Shown here: piece by piece, positions 25,601 to 35,876 of the stretch
Numbering within the stretch: position 1 is the stretch's first letter
Layout of the letters: every line of letters starts with the position of its first letter
Origin: Pontibacter populi
Lineage (GTDB): Bacteria; Bacteroidota; Bacteroidia; Cytophagales; Hymenobacteraceae
Length of the DNA: 64,000 nucleotides
Direction of reading: 5' to 3'
Assembly (NCBI RefSeq): GCF_019336435.1
Contig: NZ_JAHWXQ010000002.1
Span: 124,001 to 188,000, forward strand
The notes under the pieces: generated by a model
Told to the model about the DNA's origin: nothing
Database searches by the model: none
What the model saw: only the letters and a program-made list of their open reading frames with translations
Program-made: the position numbers and the translations under genes

Positions 25601-26407
25601 CTAAATATTTTTCGCATAAACAGACAGATCAGAAGCAAAACTCTCTACTGCCAGAGCGGTATCCAAGTAGCTCGACTTGTAAGAGGCATCATTGCTGTGC
25701 ACATAAAGTACCGTCTCATTCTTAATCGTTTCAATTACTTCTTTAGATATCTCCGTTGGAAGTGCAGGACAACCAAGACTGCGGCCCAGGCGGCCATATT
25801 GCTTCACAAAATCGGCAGTGGCGTAGTCGGCACCATGTATAACTATAGCACGCTCCCTGGCATTGGTATTAAAGCCCTCGTCCATCCCTTCCAGTTTTAA
25901 AGAAAGACCATGCTTGCCGTAATAAGTTTGATCTGTAATATAAAAGCCAAGGCTGCTCATGTAAGAGTTCGGCTTATTCGAGAATTTAACAGCTTTGTCA
26001 TTGCCAGTATTACGGCCATGCGCTACCAGTGTATTAAACAACACCTTTTTAGCTTCCAGGTCTATTACCCACATACGTTTCTCGCGACTCGACTTTGTAA
26101 AATCAACTATAGTTAAAATTTCCTGTGCCGGAGAGATAGATGCGCGTTGCTTCAGATTAAGAAAACCGATAAAAGCTTGTTTAAATACAGGAAAAGATAA
26201 GCCCTTGTTTTTAAGGTTTGCCTCCTGGTATACCTGCTCCAGGTGCTGCGAAAAAGCCATTTGTTTCTCTTCGTAAGACATACCACCGGTGGTTGTGGTG
26301 GCAGTTTCTGTTGTTGCTGGAATAGCGGTTTCACCCATCGGGTTTGCTTCCGGAGAACTGAAAGATACAAGGCTTAATGCTAGTAGGAGGATAGCTGGTT
26401 TCAACAT
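25601..26407 (-). CDS. Murein L,D-transpeptidase catalytic domain protein (YkuD_2)
   Basis: 268 residues with a signal peptide (about 1-16). The catalytic region matches the Bacteroidota-enriched YkuD_2 family (PF13645): conserved His in IVIHGADYA (H191) and the nucleophile in GRSLGCPALP (C213). Probably acts on periplasmic peptidoglycan, either forming 3-3 cross-links or attaching proteins; which one is unknown. The stretch TTETATTTTGG between signal and domain is a flexible linker. ATG at 26407. Confidence 0.85.
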   Translation of the reverse strand: MLKPAILLLALSLVSFSSPEANPMGETAIPATTETATTTTGGMSYEEKQMAFSQHLEQVYQEANLKNKGLSFPVFKQAFIGFLNLKQRASISPAQEILTIVDFTKSSREKRMWVIDLEAKKVLFNTLVAHGRNTGNDKAVKFSNKPNSYMSSLGFYITDQTYYGKHGLSLKLEGMDEGFNTNARERAIVIHGADYATADFVKQYGRLGRSLGCPALPTEISKEVIETIKNETVLYVHSNDASYKSSYLDTALAVESFASDLSVYAKNI

Positions 26408-26652
26408 AGGTTTTTAAGGTTCTTAAGTACGGGATTCGTTTTGTAACAGGTAAAACCGTAAAAATTGTTCCATACGGGCAGAAAGAGCCTGGCAAATATC
26501 TTCTGAAAGTTAAAACCGGATCTGTTTATAGTTCAACGCTCAGCATGAAAGTAAAAGTATATTCTTCAGGATTAAAATTATAGTCAGGCTTTTATACAGT
26601 TAATTTAATCGTTTAACAGCCATTATGAGTTTATATATTTTATTTTTGTGCC

Positions 26653-27054
26653 ATGAAGAAGATCAACTCCCTCCTTTATCTGTCTGTCATTGTTCTGGCT
26701 GTAGCCTGTGGCTCACCGGAAAGTATGAAAGACTTTGACAGCACTACCTGGAAAGCCGATAAAAATGCCTGCAAAGGCGACCGCGCAAAGCTCGCTCCTG
26801 AATTTGAAAAGATCAGGAAAGATATGGTCGGCAAAAAAGAATATATAGTTCGTAACGTATTGGGTAAACCTGATAAAGAAGAATTACTGGAGCGCAGCCA
26901 GCGCATCTACTATTATTACCTCGAATCGGGCGAACAATGCCAGAATACCAGCACATTATCAGAGGCAAGCCGCCTGGAAGTAAGAATTAACTCGTTGGGC
27001 AAAGTTTCGGAAGTAAACTATAATCAACCCCAAAAACTAAAGAAGCCCGAGTAA
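26653..27054 (+). CDS. Small lipoprotein of unknown function, weakly BamE-like
   Basis: 133 residues; lipoprotein signal peptide with lipobox LAVAC (Cys near 19). The middle VRNVLGKPDKEELLERSQRIYYYYLESG is reminiscent of the SmpA/BamE fold, where a similar LGxP-turn-Y-strand pattern occurs, but the length and the rest do not clearly match. A -7-like TATTTTTG at 26641-26648 is so close to the ATG that the mRNA might be leaderless. It converges with the following gene across a short hairpin. Confidence 0.6.
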   Translation: MKKINSLLYLSVIVLAVACGSPESMKDFDSTTWKADKNACKGDRAKLAPEFEKIRKDMVGKKEYIVRNVLGKPDKEELLERSQRIYYYYLESGEQCQNTSTLSEASRLEVRINSLGKVSEVNYNQPQKLKKPE

Positions 27055-27065
27055 TACCCGGGCTT
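27043..27065. terminator. Short hairpin between convergent genes
   Basis: AAGCCCG-agtaatacc-CGGGCTT overlaps the stop codon of the lipoprotein gene and is followed by a loose T-rich stretch on each strand. Confidence 0.55.
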
Positions 27066-27084
27066 ATTTAGTTTTTCGATTTAC

Positions 27085-27477
27085 CTAGTGGTTATCCAGT
27101 TCACTTAAGTGTTGTGCATGCTGCCTGCCTTCCAGCTCCAGGAAACGGCGAAGCTGCTCCGATGAAAGCACTTTTGTAAGTGCCTTATCATTTTGCAGGT
27201 GCACTTTCTGTATCATTTGATCGCTGCTAACGGCTGTCGCTGTTTTTTCAGTTTCCAGTAATTGCTGGTAGCGTAATTCGTTTAGCTGCTTTACTTCCTG
27301 CTGTTGCTGGGCTGTAAGCTGTAGTTCACGCTCCATTTCCAGGGTTAACAAGGCAGGTCCTGTAACCTGTACCTCCAAAACTTTCTTATCAAGGCCATCA
27401 TCGCCTTTGGTAATGCGCTGTGTAAAACCAGCTGTTGTAATAAGGCCAAGCGCCAGTGTAAGTATATATGTCTTCAT
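27085..27477 (-). CDS. Small secreted helical protein
   Basis: 130 residues, signal peptide of about 19 residues (ending AGFTQ). The body is Gln/Glu/Leu-rich and helical (LTAQQQQEVKQLNELRYQQL), with a pattern like the Spy/LTXXQ or DUF4890-type periplasmic proteins, though I see no exact LTxxQ pair beyond LTAQQ near residue 54. A chaperone or envelope-stress role would be a guess. Confidence 0.6.
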   Translation of the reverse strand: MKTYILTLALGLITTAGFTQRITKGDDGLDKKVLEVQVTGPALLTLEMERELQLTAQQQQEVKQLNELRYQQLLETEKTATAVSSDQMIQKVHLQNDKALTKVLSSEQLRRFLELEGRQHAQHLSELDNH

Positions 27478-27784
27478 GAGTATCTGATTTAATGCCTGTA
27501 AACTACAGGATGTGTTACTAGCTACTTCAACGGAAAATCTCAGATCAGGTTATCCTGTTTTAGTATATTTTTAATAATGCTACACGAAGCAGATTTATAC
27601 TGTTACAAACCTAAAATATTGTTTTTCCAACTTACACCAATATTGTATTAAGATTATGATCTGTAAAACGTGATAATGGTAACATAGCCTGCGCAAAATG
27701 GTATATAGGCTTATACTATACAATTTAGTATTTTAACAAGCAGTAATTATACCCCGCACCAGGCAGGTGACTTGATCCGAACAT
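27478..27784. other. AT-rich divergent spacer
   Basis: 307 bp between divergent small genes. Mostly A/T, no exact TAnnTTTG box in either direction, no hairpin of note, no open frame. Confidence 0.4.
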
Positions 27785-28015
27785 ATGAGAACGCTACACT
27801 ATAACCCCAGCACACTGGAAGTTGATTTTGCAAAAGCATTTCATGAGCTAAGCCCACAATTAGAAAATAAAATTGACAAGGCGCAGGTAATTGACATTAA
27901 AGCAGAACATAACATTGATAACCCACAACTTACTTTCCGGTTAAAAGACAAGGAAGGCGACATGCACGAAATAGTAGTACAAATAATTCAGCGACCTGAT
28001 CACATGGTAAAATGA
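27785..28015 (+). CDS. Small cytosolic protein of unknown function
   Basis: 76 residues, acidic-basic mixed, no hydrophobic segment. Sequence opens MRTLHYNPSTLEVDFAKAF and ends VVQIIQRPDHMVK. I do not recognise a family. A 23-bp perfect hairpin terminator follows, supporting a real transcription unit. Confidence 0.6.
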   Translation: MRTLHYNPSTLEVDFAKAFHELSPQLENKIDKAQVIDIKAEHNIDNPQLTFRLKDKEGDMHEIVVQIIQRPDHMVK

Positions 28016-28030
28016 ATTGTGTCGAAATCT

Positions 28031-28083
28031 ACTATAACATAAAGGCCTCAGGAATTTTACTCCTGAGGCCTTTATGTTATAGT
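28031..28083. terminator. Bidirectional terminator, 23-bp perfect stem
   Basis: Arms 28031-28053 and 28061-28083 are exact complements; the outer ends read actataac / gttatagt, again including the iterated motif, and the inner part is aaaggcctcagga/tcctgaggccttt. Confidence 0.85.
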
Positions 28084-28097
28084 TCAGCTATAGTTGC

Positions 28098-28556
28098 TTA
28101 AGGGCTGTTGGGTACCGTGTGGTCCGGGCGTTTAAAGAATTGCATGGCTATAAAACCGATCATAGCGCCAGAAATAACACCTTCCAGCATCAGAACCATA
28201 AAAATGACCAGACCCGGCGTGCTGGAGACCCGCTCTCCTACCATGCTGTTATGTGATAGCACAGTAAGCAGAGAATCATCAAACGTTTTAATGTAGATGA
28301 GCATAAAGGCCGAAAAGATGATAGTAGCCACTACAGAAGTTAAAAAAGCAGCGCCTAAACCACTTAAATAACCAAAATGCTCTTTTTTTGCTCGTTTTAA
28401 TCCCCGCAATGTCATCACAATCCCGATAGTGAGAATTACGGAGTTCAGGAAACGTAACTCCACAATATGCGACAGCCCTATTGCCTTCATGACAAAGAAA
28501 TAGCCTATCAGGCCAATAGCCGTGAGCAAGCCATACTTCAGGGCAATCTTTTCCAT
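28098..28556 (-). CDS. DUF4199 family membrane protein (copy 1)
   Basis: 152 residues with four transmembrane segments at about 10-28, 35-50, 68-92 and 118-140. The layout (KYGLLTAIGLIGYFFVMKAIGLS start, SVILTIGIVMTLRGLKRAKKE loop, GFIAMQFFKRPD end) fits DUF4199, a Bacteroidota family of unknown role. A paralogue lies just upstream on the same strand (spacing 35 bp), so the pair is probably an operon. Confidence 0.8.
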   Translation of the reverse strand: MEKIALKYGLLTAIGLIGYFFVMKAIGLSHIVELRFLNSVILTIGIVMTLRGLKRAKKEHFGYLSGLGAAFLTSVVATIIFSAFMLIYIKTFDDSLLTVLSHNSMVGERVSSTPGLVIFMVLMLEGVISGAMIGFIAMQFFKRPDHTVPNSP

Positions 28557-28591
28557 AATGCAGGGGATAGCAGGGTTACAGGTTGATTATA

Positions 28592-29059
28592 TTAAACACG
28601 TTCCGGCATAGAATGGTCTGCCCGCTTAAACCATTGCATAGCTATAAAAGCTATAAAAAAGCCAGGTATGGTGCCGTAAAATATAGTCAGTACAAATAGC
28701 CAGACCAGCGAGATACTTTCCGGGAAGAGCGAACTGGCCTGCAGATTTTCGAGATAAGTGGCACGGTAAAGCGAAATATACAACACCAGGAAGATAGCCA
28801 GCAGAACCGATGAAACCACGCCAACCGTAGCGCCTATTCCAAGTCCGCTGAAATACTCTACCATGTTGTTCATTCTTTTATACTTAGAGATGGCAACGAT
28901 GATACCAATGACAAGGAATATACCACTTAAGAAGGAAAGTTCTACAACATCCTGTAGCCCGAATATACCCATGATCAGGAAGTAAATGATGTGCGCAACC
29001 CCTACCAGAATACCATATTTAATTGCTATCTTCTGGTAAGACACTTTTTCAATTGCCAT
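28592..29059 (-). CDS. DUF4199 family membrane protein (copy 2)
   Basis: 155 residues with the same four-helix layout as its neighbour: KYGILVGVAHIIYFLIMGIFGL at the start, a basic loop SKYKRMNNMVEY, and AFIAMQWFKRADHSMPE at the end. Both proteins end in a F-I-A-M-Q-F/W-F-K-R motif. Tandem duplication is the simplest history; the two differ enough to be old. It would be the first gene of the pair. Confidence 0.8.
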   Translation of the reverse strand: MAIEKVSYQKIAIKYGILVGVAHIIYFLIMGIFGLQDVVELSFLSGIFLVIGIIVAISKYKRMNNMVEYFSGLGIGATVGVVSSVLLAIFLVLYISLYRATYLENLQASSLFPESISLVWLFVLTIFYGTIPGFFIAFIAMQWFKRADHSMPERV

Positions 29060-31016
<1,957 letters not shown>

Positions 31017-31023
31017 CCTCAGT

Positions 31024-31743
31024 ATGTCTGCAAAACTGAACACATATTATGCAAGGTGCCTGCTGGCACTTTGCATTTTTGCTTTTACAGGCCTTACAGC
31101 CATGGCACAGGTAGAGCCGGATACAGTAAAACGCAAACCAACTTTGCCAACAGGACGTCCAGGTACTGAACAACCGGTCTATACTCCTAAACCACAGCCG
31201 CAACCTCAACCTAAGGTACAGCAGCAGCCACCGGTAGTGCAGGAAGAGCCCGAAGAAGCAGAGAAGGAGAAACAGGAATTTATAGACAAGCTTTACTTTG
31301 GAGGTAGCTTCGGGTTACAATTCGGTTCTTATACCAACATTACCCTGTTGCCCATTATCGGTTACAAGGTTACAGATAAGTTCAGTGTAGGTACGGGGGT
31401 GGTCTATCATTTTATAAGCGACGGCGGCATATCGCTGAACAATTTTGGCGGCCGCGGCTTTACTCAAATGGAAGTGTTTGATATTATGGATGGCGCCTTG
31501 CTGGCACATGCTGAAGTAGAAGTACTGAGCCGCGAGTACCTGATGCTCGATAATTCAAATAGACCACTCTATAAATTACGGAAAACCATGACACTGCCTA
31601 TGATAGGGATTGGTTACCGGCAACGCATCGGCGAAAAAGCGTCTTTGGACCTGTTGTTACTGTACAATGCCAACGACGATATTGTGAATCCTTATAGTAA
31701 CCCAGTTATTCGGGCAGGTATAAATATCCCTTTCAGGAAATAA
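31024..31743 (+). CDS. Secreted protein with Pro/Gln linker and predicted outer-membrane beta-barrel
   Basis: 239 residues. Signal peptide about 1-28 (ending TAMAQ). Residues 30-75 are a low-complexity Pro/Gln/Val stretch (PKPQPQPQPKVQQQPP) followed by an acidic EEPEEAEKEKQ patch. From about residue 85 the alternating pattern FGGSFGLQFGSYTNITLLPIIGY and later GIGYRQRIGEKASLDLLLLYN fits a small beta-barrel. I do not recognise a named family. It starts 7 bp after the ABC-F gene. Confidence 0.7.
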   Translation: MSAKLNTYYARCLLALCIFAFTGLTAMAQVEPDTVKRKPTLPTGRPGTEQPVYTPKPQPQPQPKVQQQPPVVQEEPEEAEKEKQEFIDKLYFGGSFGLQFGSYTNITLLPIIGYKVTDKFSVGTGVVYHFISDGGISLNNFGGRGFTQMEVFDIMDGALLAHAEVEVLSREYLMLDNSNRPLYKLRKTMTLPMIGIGYRQRIGEKASLDLLLLYNANDDIVNPYSNPVIRAGINIPFRK

Positions 31744-31756
31744 GTATACCAACTAT

Positions 31757-31798
31757 AAAAACAAAAGGACTGCCTTACAGGGCAGTCCTTTTGTTTTT
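31757..31798. terminator. Bidirectional terminator, 18-bp stem
   Basis: aaaaacaaaaggactgcc and its exact complement around a 6-nt loop, between the convergent barrel gene and the first lmo0937-type gene. Confidence 0.85.
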
Positions 31799-31815
31799 AA
31801 ATATGATCAGTAGTG

Positions 31816-31965
31816 CTAACCTCGTATGAGTCGTAACAGCACCATGATAACGGCGATAACTAATAAAATGTGGATCAGTCCACCTACGGCATCAGGGAAT
31901 CCCAGGAAGCCGATAAGCCAGAAGATCACAAGGATAACTGCTATAATATACAATAAATTTCCCAT
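31816..31965 (-). CDS. lmo0937-type micro membrane protein (copy 1)
   Basis: 49 residues, read directly: starts MGNLLYIIAVILVIFWL, middle GFLGFPDAVGGLIH, ends LLRLIRG. Two hydrophobic helices flank the conserved G-F-x-x-x-x-A-G/V-G-x-x-H centre typical of lmo0937 family proteins. Function unknown. A near-identical copy lies 70 bp upstream on the same strand. Confidence 0.75.
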   Translation of the reverse strand: MGNLLYIIAVILVIFWLIGFLGFPDAVGGLIHILLVIAVIMVLLRLIRG

Positions 31966-32034
31966 AGTTTTAATTGTTTAATGAAGTTGTACGTTGCTTG
32001 TTTAATTTCTATTAACGTGTAAACTAACTTGAGG

Positions 32035-32187
32035 TTAAACTCCCCGGATCAGGCGCAGCAGTACGGCAATTACAGCCAGTACAAGCAACACGTGAATAAT
32101 ACCACCAACGGCATCCGGAAATCCTAAGAAGCCGATCAGCCAGAAAATTATCAGCACAACGGCTATGATATACAATAAATTTCCCAT
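32035..32187 (-). CDS. lmo0937-type micro membrane protein (copy 2)
   Basis: 50 residues: MGNLLYIIAVVLIIFWL, GFLGFPDAVGGIIH, ending LLRLIRGV. It differs from the downstream copy at about seven positions, all conservative (I/V/L/A), so both appear to be under selection. The sequence just before each ATG is also alike (aatttcccatagtt on the plus strand), so the duplication included the leader. Confidence 0.75.
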   Translation of the reverse strand: MGNLLYIIAVVLIIFWLIGFLGFPDAVGGIIHVLLVLAVIAVLLRLIRGV

Positions 32188-32607
32188 AGTTAAGAGTCTT
32201 TAGTTTTATGACAACTACCTTTTTATATTCGGCTACACACCGGTAGAGAGAGTAGTTGTACTTTTTTGTTTAAGCTTTTACGCATATATATTACAAAGGA
32301 TTTATTAAGATGCTCTTTTTTATGAAATAATCTGATGTTGCAACCTTTATTGCCATTGATCCCCCTGCCCTATTACCCGCTTTAACTGCTTTAGTAACAG
32401 GTAAGTTATAGTTGCCCTAACATGAGACACAGGTATACTGCTGCTTTATCTTTATTTTTTTTACAGTCATCGCTAAACAAACTATAAAAATAGCATCTGA
32501 AAAGGTTAAAAGTTGAAGTCTGCCAAGATGCCACTGATTACAACTATAGAATAAAAGATTTTCTTTTAGCTTTGCAGGCAATACCAAACTATATGTTTAT
32601 AGAACCT
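32188..32607. other. Divergent spacer
   Basis: 420 bp between the micro-protein pair and the 3-hydroxyacyl-CoA dehydrogenase gene. Carries four TATAGTT-type sites (near 32406, 32480, 32542, 32587) and one -7 box; no further gene or RNA is seen. Confidence 0.45.
32567..32574 (+). promoter_or_regulatory. -7 box TAGCTTTG upstream of the 3-hydroxyacyl-CoA dehydrogenase gene
   Basis: Exact TAnnTTTG match; the ATG at 32608 lies 33 bp downstream, giving a leader of about 27 nt. This supports 32608 over the upstream in-frame starts at 32572 and 32593. Confidence 0.5.
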
Positions 32608-33501
32608 ATGAAAAAAGTAGCAGTTATTGGCTCAGGCACAATGGGCAACGGCATAGCCCACGTTTTTGCACAAAATGGTTTCCAGGTAGCACTGGTTGAT
32701 ATATCAGAGGAGGCATTAAATAAAGCACTGGGAACAATTACCAAAAACCTGGACCGCATAATAGCTAAAGGCAACCTTACCGAAGAGCAGAAAGAGCAGA
32801 CGTTAGCTAACATCACTACTTACACTAATATGCAGGAAGGTGTGAAAGAAGCTGACCTGGTTGTGGAGGCTGCTACTGAAAACGTAGACCTGAAACTGAA
32901 AATCTTCCGTGACCTGAGCAGCTTTGCGAAGCCAGAAGCAATTCTTGCCAGCAACACCTCTTCTATTTCTATTACTAAAATTGCATCCGTTACCGATCGT
33001 CCGGATAAAGTAATTGGCATGCACTTCATGAACCCGGTTCCGGTAATGAAGCTGGTAGAGATCATCCGCGGTTATTCTACGTCTGATGAGGTGACAAAAC
33101 AGGTAATGACCATGTCATTGCAGCTGGGTAAAGTACCTACCGAGTGTAACGATTACCCTGGCTTTGTCGCAAACCGCATCCTGATGCCCATGATCAACGA
33201 GGCGATCTATAGTTTATACGAAGGCGTAGCCGGCGTGGAAGAGATCGACACGATCATGAAACTTGGCATGGCACACCCGATGGGCCCGCTGCAACTGGCA
33301 GATTTCATTGGTTTGGATGTTTGCTTATCTATCCTGAACGTACTGTACGATGGCTTTGGCAACCCGAAATATGCTCCTTGCCCGTTATTGGTCAATATGG
33401 TGCAGGCAGGCCACAAAGGTGCCAAGTCAGGCCAGGGCTTTTATAACTGGACACACGGCACCAAAGAGCTTATAGTTTCAGACCGTTTTAAAAAGAAGTA
33501 A
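32608..33501 (+). CDS. 3-hydroxybutyryl-CoA / 3-hydroxyacyl-CoA dehydrogenase
   Basis: NAD(P)-dependent oxidoreductase converting 3-hydroxyacyl-CoA to 3-oxoacyl-CoA (beta-oxidation or butanoate metabolism). 297 residues from the ATG at 32608. Rossmann motif VAVIGSGTMGNGIAHVFAQNG at the N-terminus, SNTSSISITKIA near 115, catalytic His in VIGMHFMNPVPVMKLVEII near 138, and C-terminal domain signatures NDYPGFVANRILMPMINEA and GLDVCLSILNVL. Hbd/PaaH-like single-domain form. No thiolase or crotonase is adjacent. Confidence 0.9.
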   Translation: MKKVAVIGSGTMGNGIAHVFAQNGFQVALVDISEEALNKALGTITKNLDRIIAKGNLTEEQKEQTLANITTYTNMQEGVKEADLVVEAATENVDLKLKIFRDLSSFAKPEAILASNTSSISITKIASVTDRPDKVIGMHFMNPVPVMKLVEIIRGYSTSDEVTKQVMTMSLQLGKVPTECNDYPGFVANRILMPMINEAIYSLYEGVAGVEEIDTIMKLGMAHPMGPLQLADFIGLDVCLSILNVLYDGFGNPKYAPCPLLVNMVQAGHKGAKSGQGFYNWTHGTKELIVSDRFKKK

Positions 33502-33582
33502 TTGCTGATTGTTAAATGGTTGGATGGTTTAATTGTTGAATGTTAAACTAGCAACTACATAATCCTTTTCTATAGAATACTG

Positions 33583-33617
33583 AAGCCGCTGCTGGTACTA
33601 CCTGCAGCGGCTTTTTG
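33583..33617 (+). terminator. Terminator after the dehydrogenase gene
   Basis: AGCCGCTGC and GCAGCGGCT around an 11-nt loop, followed by TTTTTG. Confidence 0.75.
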
Positions 33618-33686
33618 TTTGTCTGAATCAGGATTTAAGGATTGGCAGGATGATGTTTATTGACCTTTATTATAATCTCTTTAAAC

Positions 33687-33745
33687 CAACTATAAAACAA
33701 AAGAGCCTTTACCTGAGTGGTAAAGGCTCTTTTGTTTTATAGTTG
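33687..33745. terminator. 27-bp perfect hairpin before dapD, arms ending in the iterated motif
   Basis: Arms 33687-33713 and 33719-33745 pair completely with loop tgagt. Outer ends are caactata / tatagttg, inner part acaaaagagcctttacc. It is the terminator for dapD on the minus strand and a second one for the plus strand. Confidence 0.85.
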
Positions 33746-33761
33746 ATTACGATTTCAGGTC

Positions 33762-33793
33762 AACAATTTAACCATTCAACAATCAAACAGTTT
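33762..33793. repeat. AAC-type octamer tract
   Basis: AACAATTT, AACCATTC, AACAATCA, AACAGTTT: four exact 8-nt units with AAC in phase. The GTT-type counterpart gattgttaaatggttggatgg lies at 33506-33550 after the dehydrogenase stop, in inverse orientation. Confidence 0.7.
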
Positions 33794-33796
33794 AAA

Positions 33797-34609
33797 CTAA
33801 ACCGCTACCGCATTATCACGCAGCGCGTCATTCAACGAAGTTTTCAGGTCAGTACTTTCTTTACGCTGACCGATGATCAGGGCGCAAGGCACCTGGAAAT
33901 CGCCGGCAGGGAATTTCTTGGTATACGAACCCGGGATAACTACAGCACGAGGCGGCACATAGCCTTTGTATTCTTTCGGCTCGCTTCCTGTAACGTCTAT
34001 GATCTTAGAGCTTCCAGTTATAGTTACACCAGCACCAATTACAGCTTCCTTACCAATACGGCAACCTTCTACCAGAATACTTCTTGATCCTATAAAGGCA
34101 CCGTCTTCAATAATTACCGGAGCAGCCTGAACCGGCTCCAGCACACCACCAAGGCCAACCCCTCCGCTTAAGTGCACATTTTTACCAACCTGTGCGCAGC
34201 TACCAACAGTTGCCCAGGTATCCACCATCGTTCCTTCGCCTACCCATGCACCAATATTTACATAAGATGGCATCATGATCACTCCTTTCGAAAGGAAAGA
34301 TCCATAACGCGCAATCGCATGAGGTACAACACGAACGCCCTGAGCTGCATAGTTTGTTTTCAGCGCAATCTTATCATGAAACTCAAAAGGCCCTACTTCA
34401 ATCGTTTTCATGGCCTGAATTGGGAAATACATCAGCACAGCTTTCTTTACCCATTCGTTTACCTGCCAGTCGTCGCCTACCGGCTCTGCTACGCGTATTT
34501 TACCCTTGTCTAAATCTTCTATTACAGCACGTACCGCATCTACAGTAGCCTGTTCCTTCAAAAGGTCACGGTTTTCCCAGGCCTGCTCTATAATTGTCTG
34601 AAGCGTCAT
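33797..34609 (-). CDS. dapD: 2,3,4,5-tetrahydropyridine-2,6-dicarboxylate N-succinyltransferase
   Basis: Uses succinyl-CoA in the succinylase branch of lysine and diaminopimelate synthesis. 270 residues, usual DapD length. N-terminal helical domain (about 1-90), then a left-handed beta-helix of hexapeptide repeats: MPSYVNIGAWVGEGTMVDTWATVGSCAQVGKNVHLSGGVGLGGVLEP (about 150-196) and FIGSRSILVEGCRIGKEAVIGAGV. The C-terminal PRAVVIPGSYTKKFPAG extension is typical. ATG at 34609. The neighbouring glycosyltransferase is divergent. Confidence 0.93.
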   Translation of the reverse strand: MTLQTIIEQAWENRDLLKEQATVDAVRAVIEDLDKGKIRVAEPVGDDWQVNEWVKKAVLMYFPIQAMKTIEVGPFEFHDKIALKTNYAAQGVRVVPHAIARYGSFLSKGVIMMPSYVNIGAWVGEGTMVDTWATVGSCAQVGKNVHLSGGVGLGGVLEPVQAAPVIIEDGAFIGSRSILVEGCRIGKEAVIGAGVTITGSSKIIDVTGSEPKEYKGYVPPRAVVIPGSYTKKFPAGDFQVPCALIIGQRKESTDLKTSLNDALRDNAVAV

Positions 34610-34659
34610 CTAAAATATAGTTGATATTGAATAATGCGTAAAAGTATTAAATTTAACCG

Positions 34660-35784
34660 ATGTCTGAAAAGAGAATTCTACTTGCCTCGCTGCTAAAACC
34701 CGTAAACGATACCCGTATGTACGGCAAACTCGGGCTTTCGCTGTGTAAGCTGCCGAACACCCGGGTGCATATCGCCGGTTTTACAGCTCCTGCTCCTGCT
34801 GCATTACCAATAAACATGCAGCTGCATCCTATTTTCTCTTTTAAAAGACTAAGTTTGGGCAGACTTACTGCACAACAGAAATTCTGGAAACTACTGCAAA
34901 CTATAAAACCAGACCTGCTTATAGTTTGCACCCATGAGCTTCTACTGCCTGCCTGTCTTTATGCCCGCAACTATAAATGCAGCGTAATTTATGATATCAG
35001 GGAGAACTATAGTTTAAACCTCACTGCCCAGGATGCCTATAACCCGATTCTGAAAAGAGTATTGGCTGCGGGTGTAAGAAATATCGAGAAACTGACTGCA
35101 CCAACTATAGAGCACTTTTTTTTGGCTGAGCAGAGTTACGCGCAGGAGCTTACTTTTATAAGTAACCGCTACACTATTTTAGAGAACAAGTATAAACCTG
35201 CTGCAAACTATAGTTTACCAGCTACGCCAGTCAGGTTAAACCCTGAGAGATTAAAACTCCTTTACTCCGGTACCATTGCAGGTATTTACGGTGTATTTGA
35301 AGCAGTTGAGCTAGCAGAGCAGTTCCATCAGTTTAACCCGCAGGTAACCCTAAATATAATCGGCTACTGCGCCCATACTCCTACTTTGCAAAAGCTAAAA
35401 CAAACTATAGCTGACAAACCATATATCACGTTAACAGGCGGAGAACAACTGGTACCACACCCGGAAATACTTCAGGCCATTGCTACGCATGATGTCGGGT
35501 TACTGCCCTATCAGCCAAACCCAAGTACGTTCCGTTGCATCCCTACAAAGCTATACGAGTATATGGGGTATGGTCTGCCGATACTCATGCAGCAAAACCC
35601 TATTTGGGATAACTTGTTAAATAAGGCAGAGGCAGGCTTAACAATTAACTTTAACAACTACAGCTTAAAAAGCTTATTACAAACCCTTTACCAATCATAC
35701 TTCTATAAAACCGGGATACCCTCTGATATTTTCTGGCAATCTGAAGAAGAGAAGCTTTTACAGGTTGTGGGCAGTATTTTATAG
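34660..35784 (+). CDS. Glycosyltransferase family 4-like protein
   Basis: 374-residue GT-B fold protein. C-terminal donor-binding half starts near residue 200 with LKLLYSGTIAGIYGVFEAVELAEQF, and the E-x7-E region appears in the form CIPTKLYEYMGYGLPIL near 292. The acceptor and sugar are unknown; no other polysaccharide genes are close, so it may act on a lipid or small molecule. This gene has the densest cluster of the iterated motif: seven TATAGTT sites between about 34905 and 35411, read as T-I-x or N-Y-S codons. No membrane anchor is seen. Confidence 0.8.
   Translation: MSEKRILLASLLKPVNDTRMYGKLGLSLCKLPNTRVHIAGFTAPAPAALPINMQLHPIFSFKRLSLGRLTAQQKFWKLLQTIKPDLLIVCTHELLLPACLYARNYKCSVIYDIRENYSLNLTAQDAYNPILKRVLAAGVRNIEKLTAPTIEHFFLAEQSYAQELTFISNRYTILENKYKPAANYSLPATPVRLNPERLKLLYSGTIAGIYGVFEAVELAEQFHQFNPQVTLNIIGYCAHTPTLQKLKQTIADKPYITLTGGEQLVPHPEILQAIATHDVGLLPYQPNPSTFRCIPTKLYEYMGYGLPILMQQNPIWDNLLNKAEAGLTINFNNYSLKSLLQTLYQSYFYKTGIPSDIFWQSEEEKLLQVVGSIL
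34900..35412. repeat. Densest in-gene cluster of the TATAGTT motif
   Basis: Seven sites in about 510 bp of coding sequence (near 34901, 34920, 34971, 35007, 35103, 35207, 35403), two of them the full palindrome AACTATAGTT encoding N-Y-S. The motif occupies different codon frames and both strands, so it is not a single repeated peptide. Confidence 0.75.
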
Positions 35785-35876
35785 ACTAATAAAACAGAGA
35801 GATAAATAAATTTATTTTTAGACGAATCTAAATTTAAAAAATAACTGTATATTTAACAACGATAACAACTATAACT

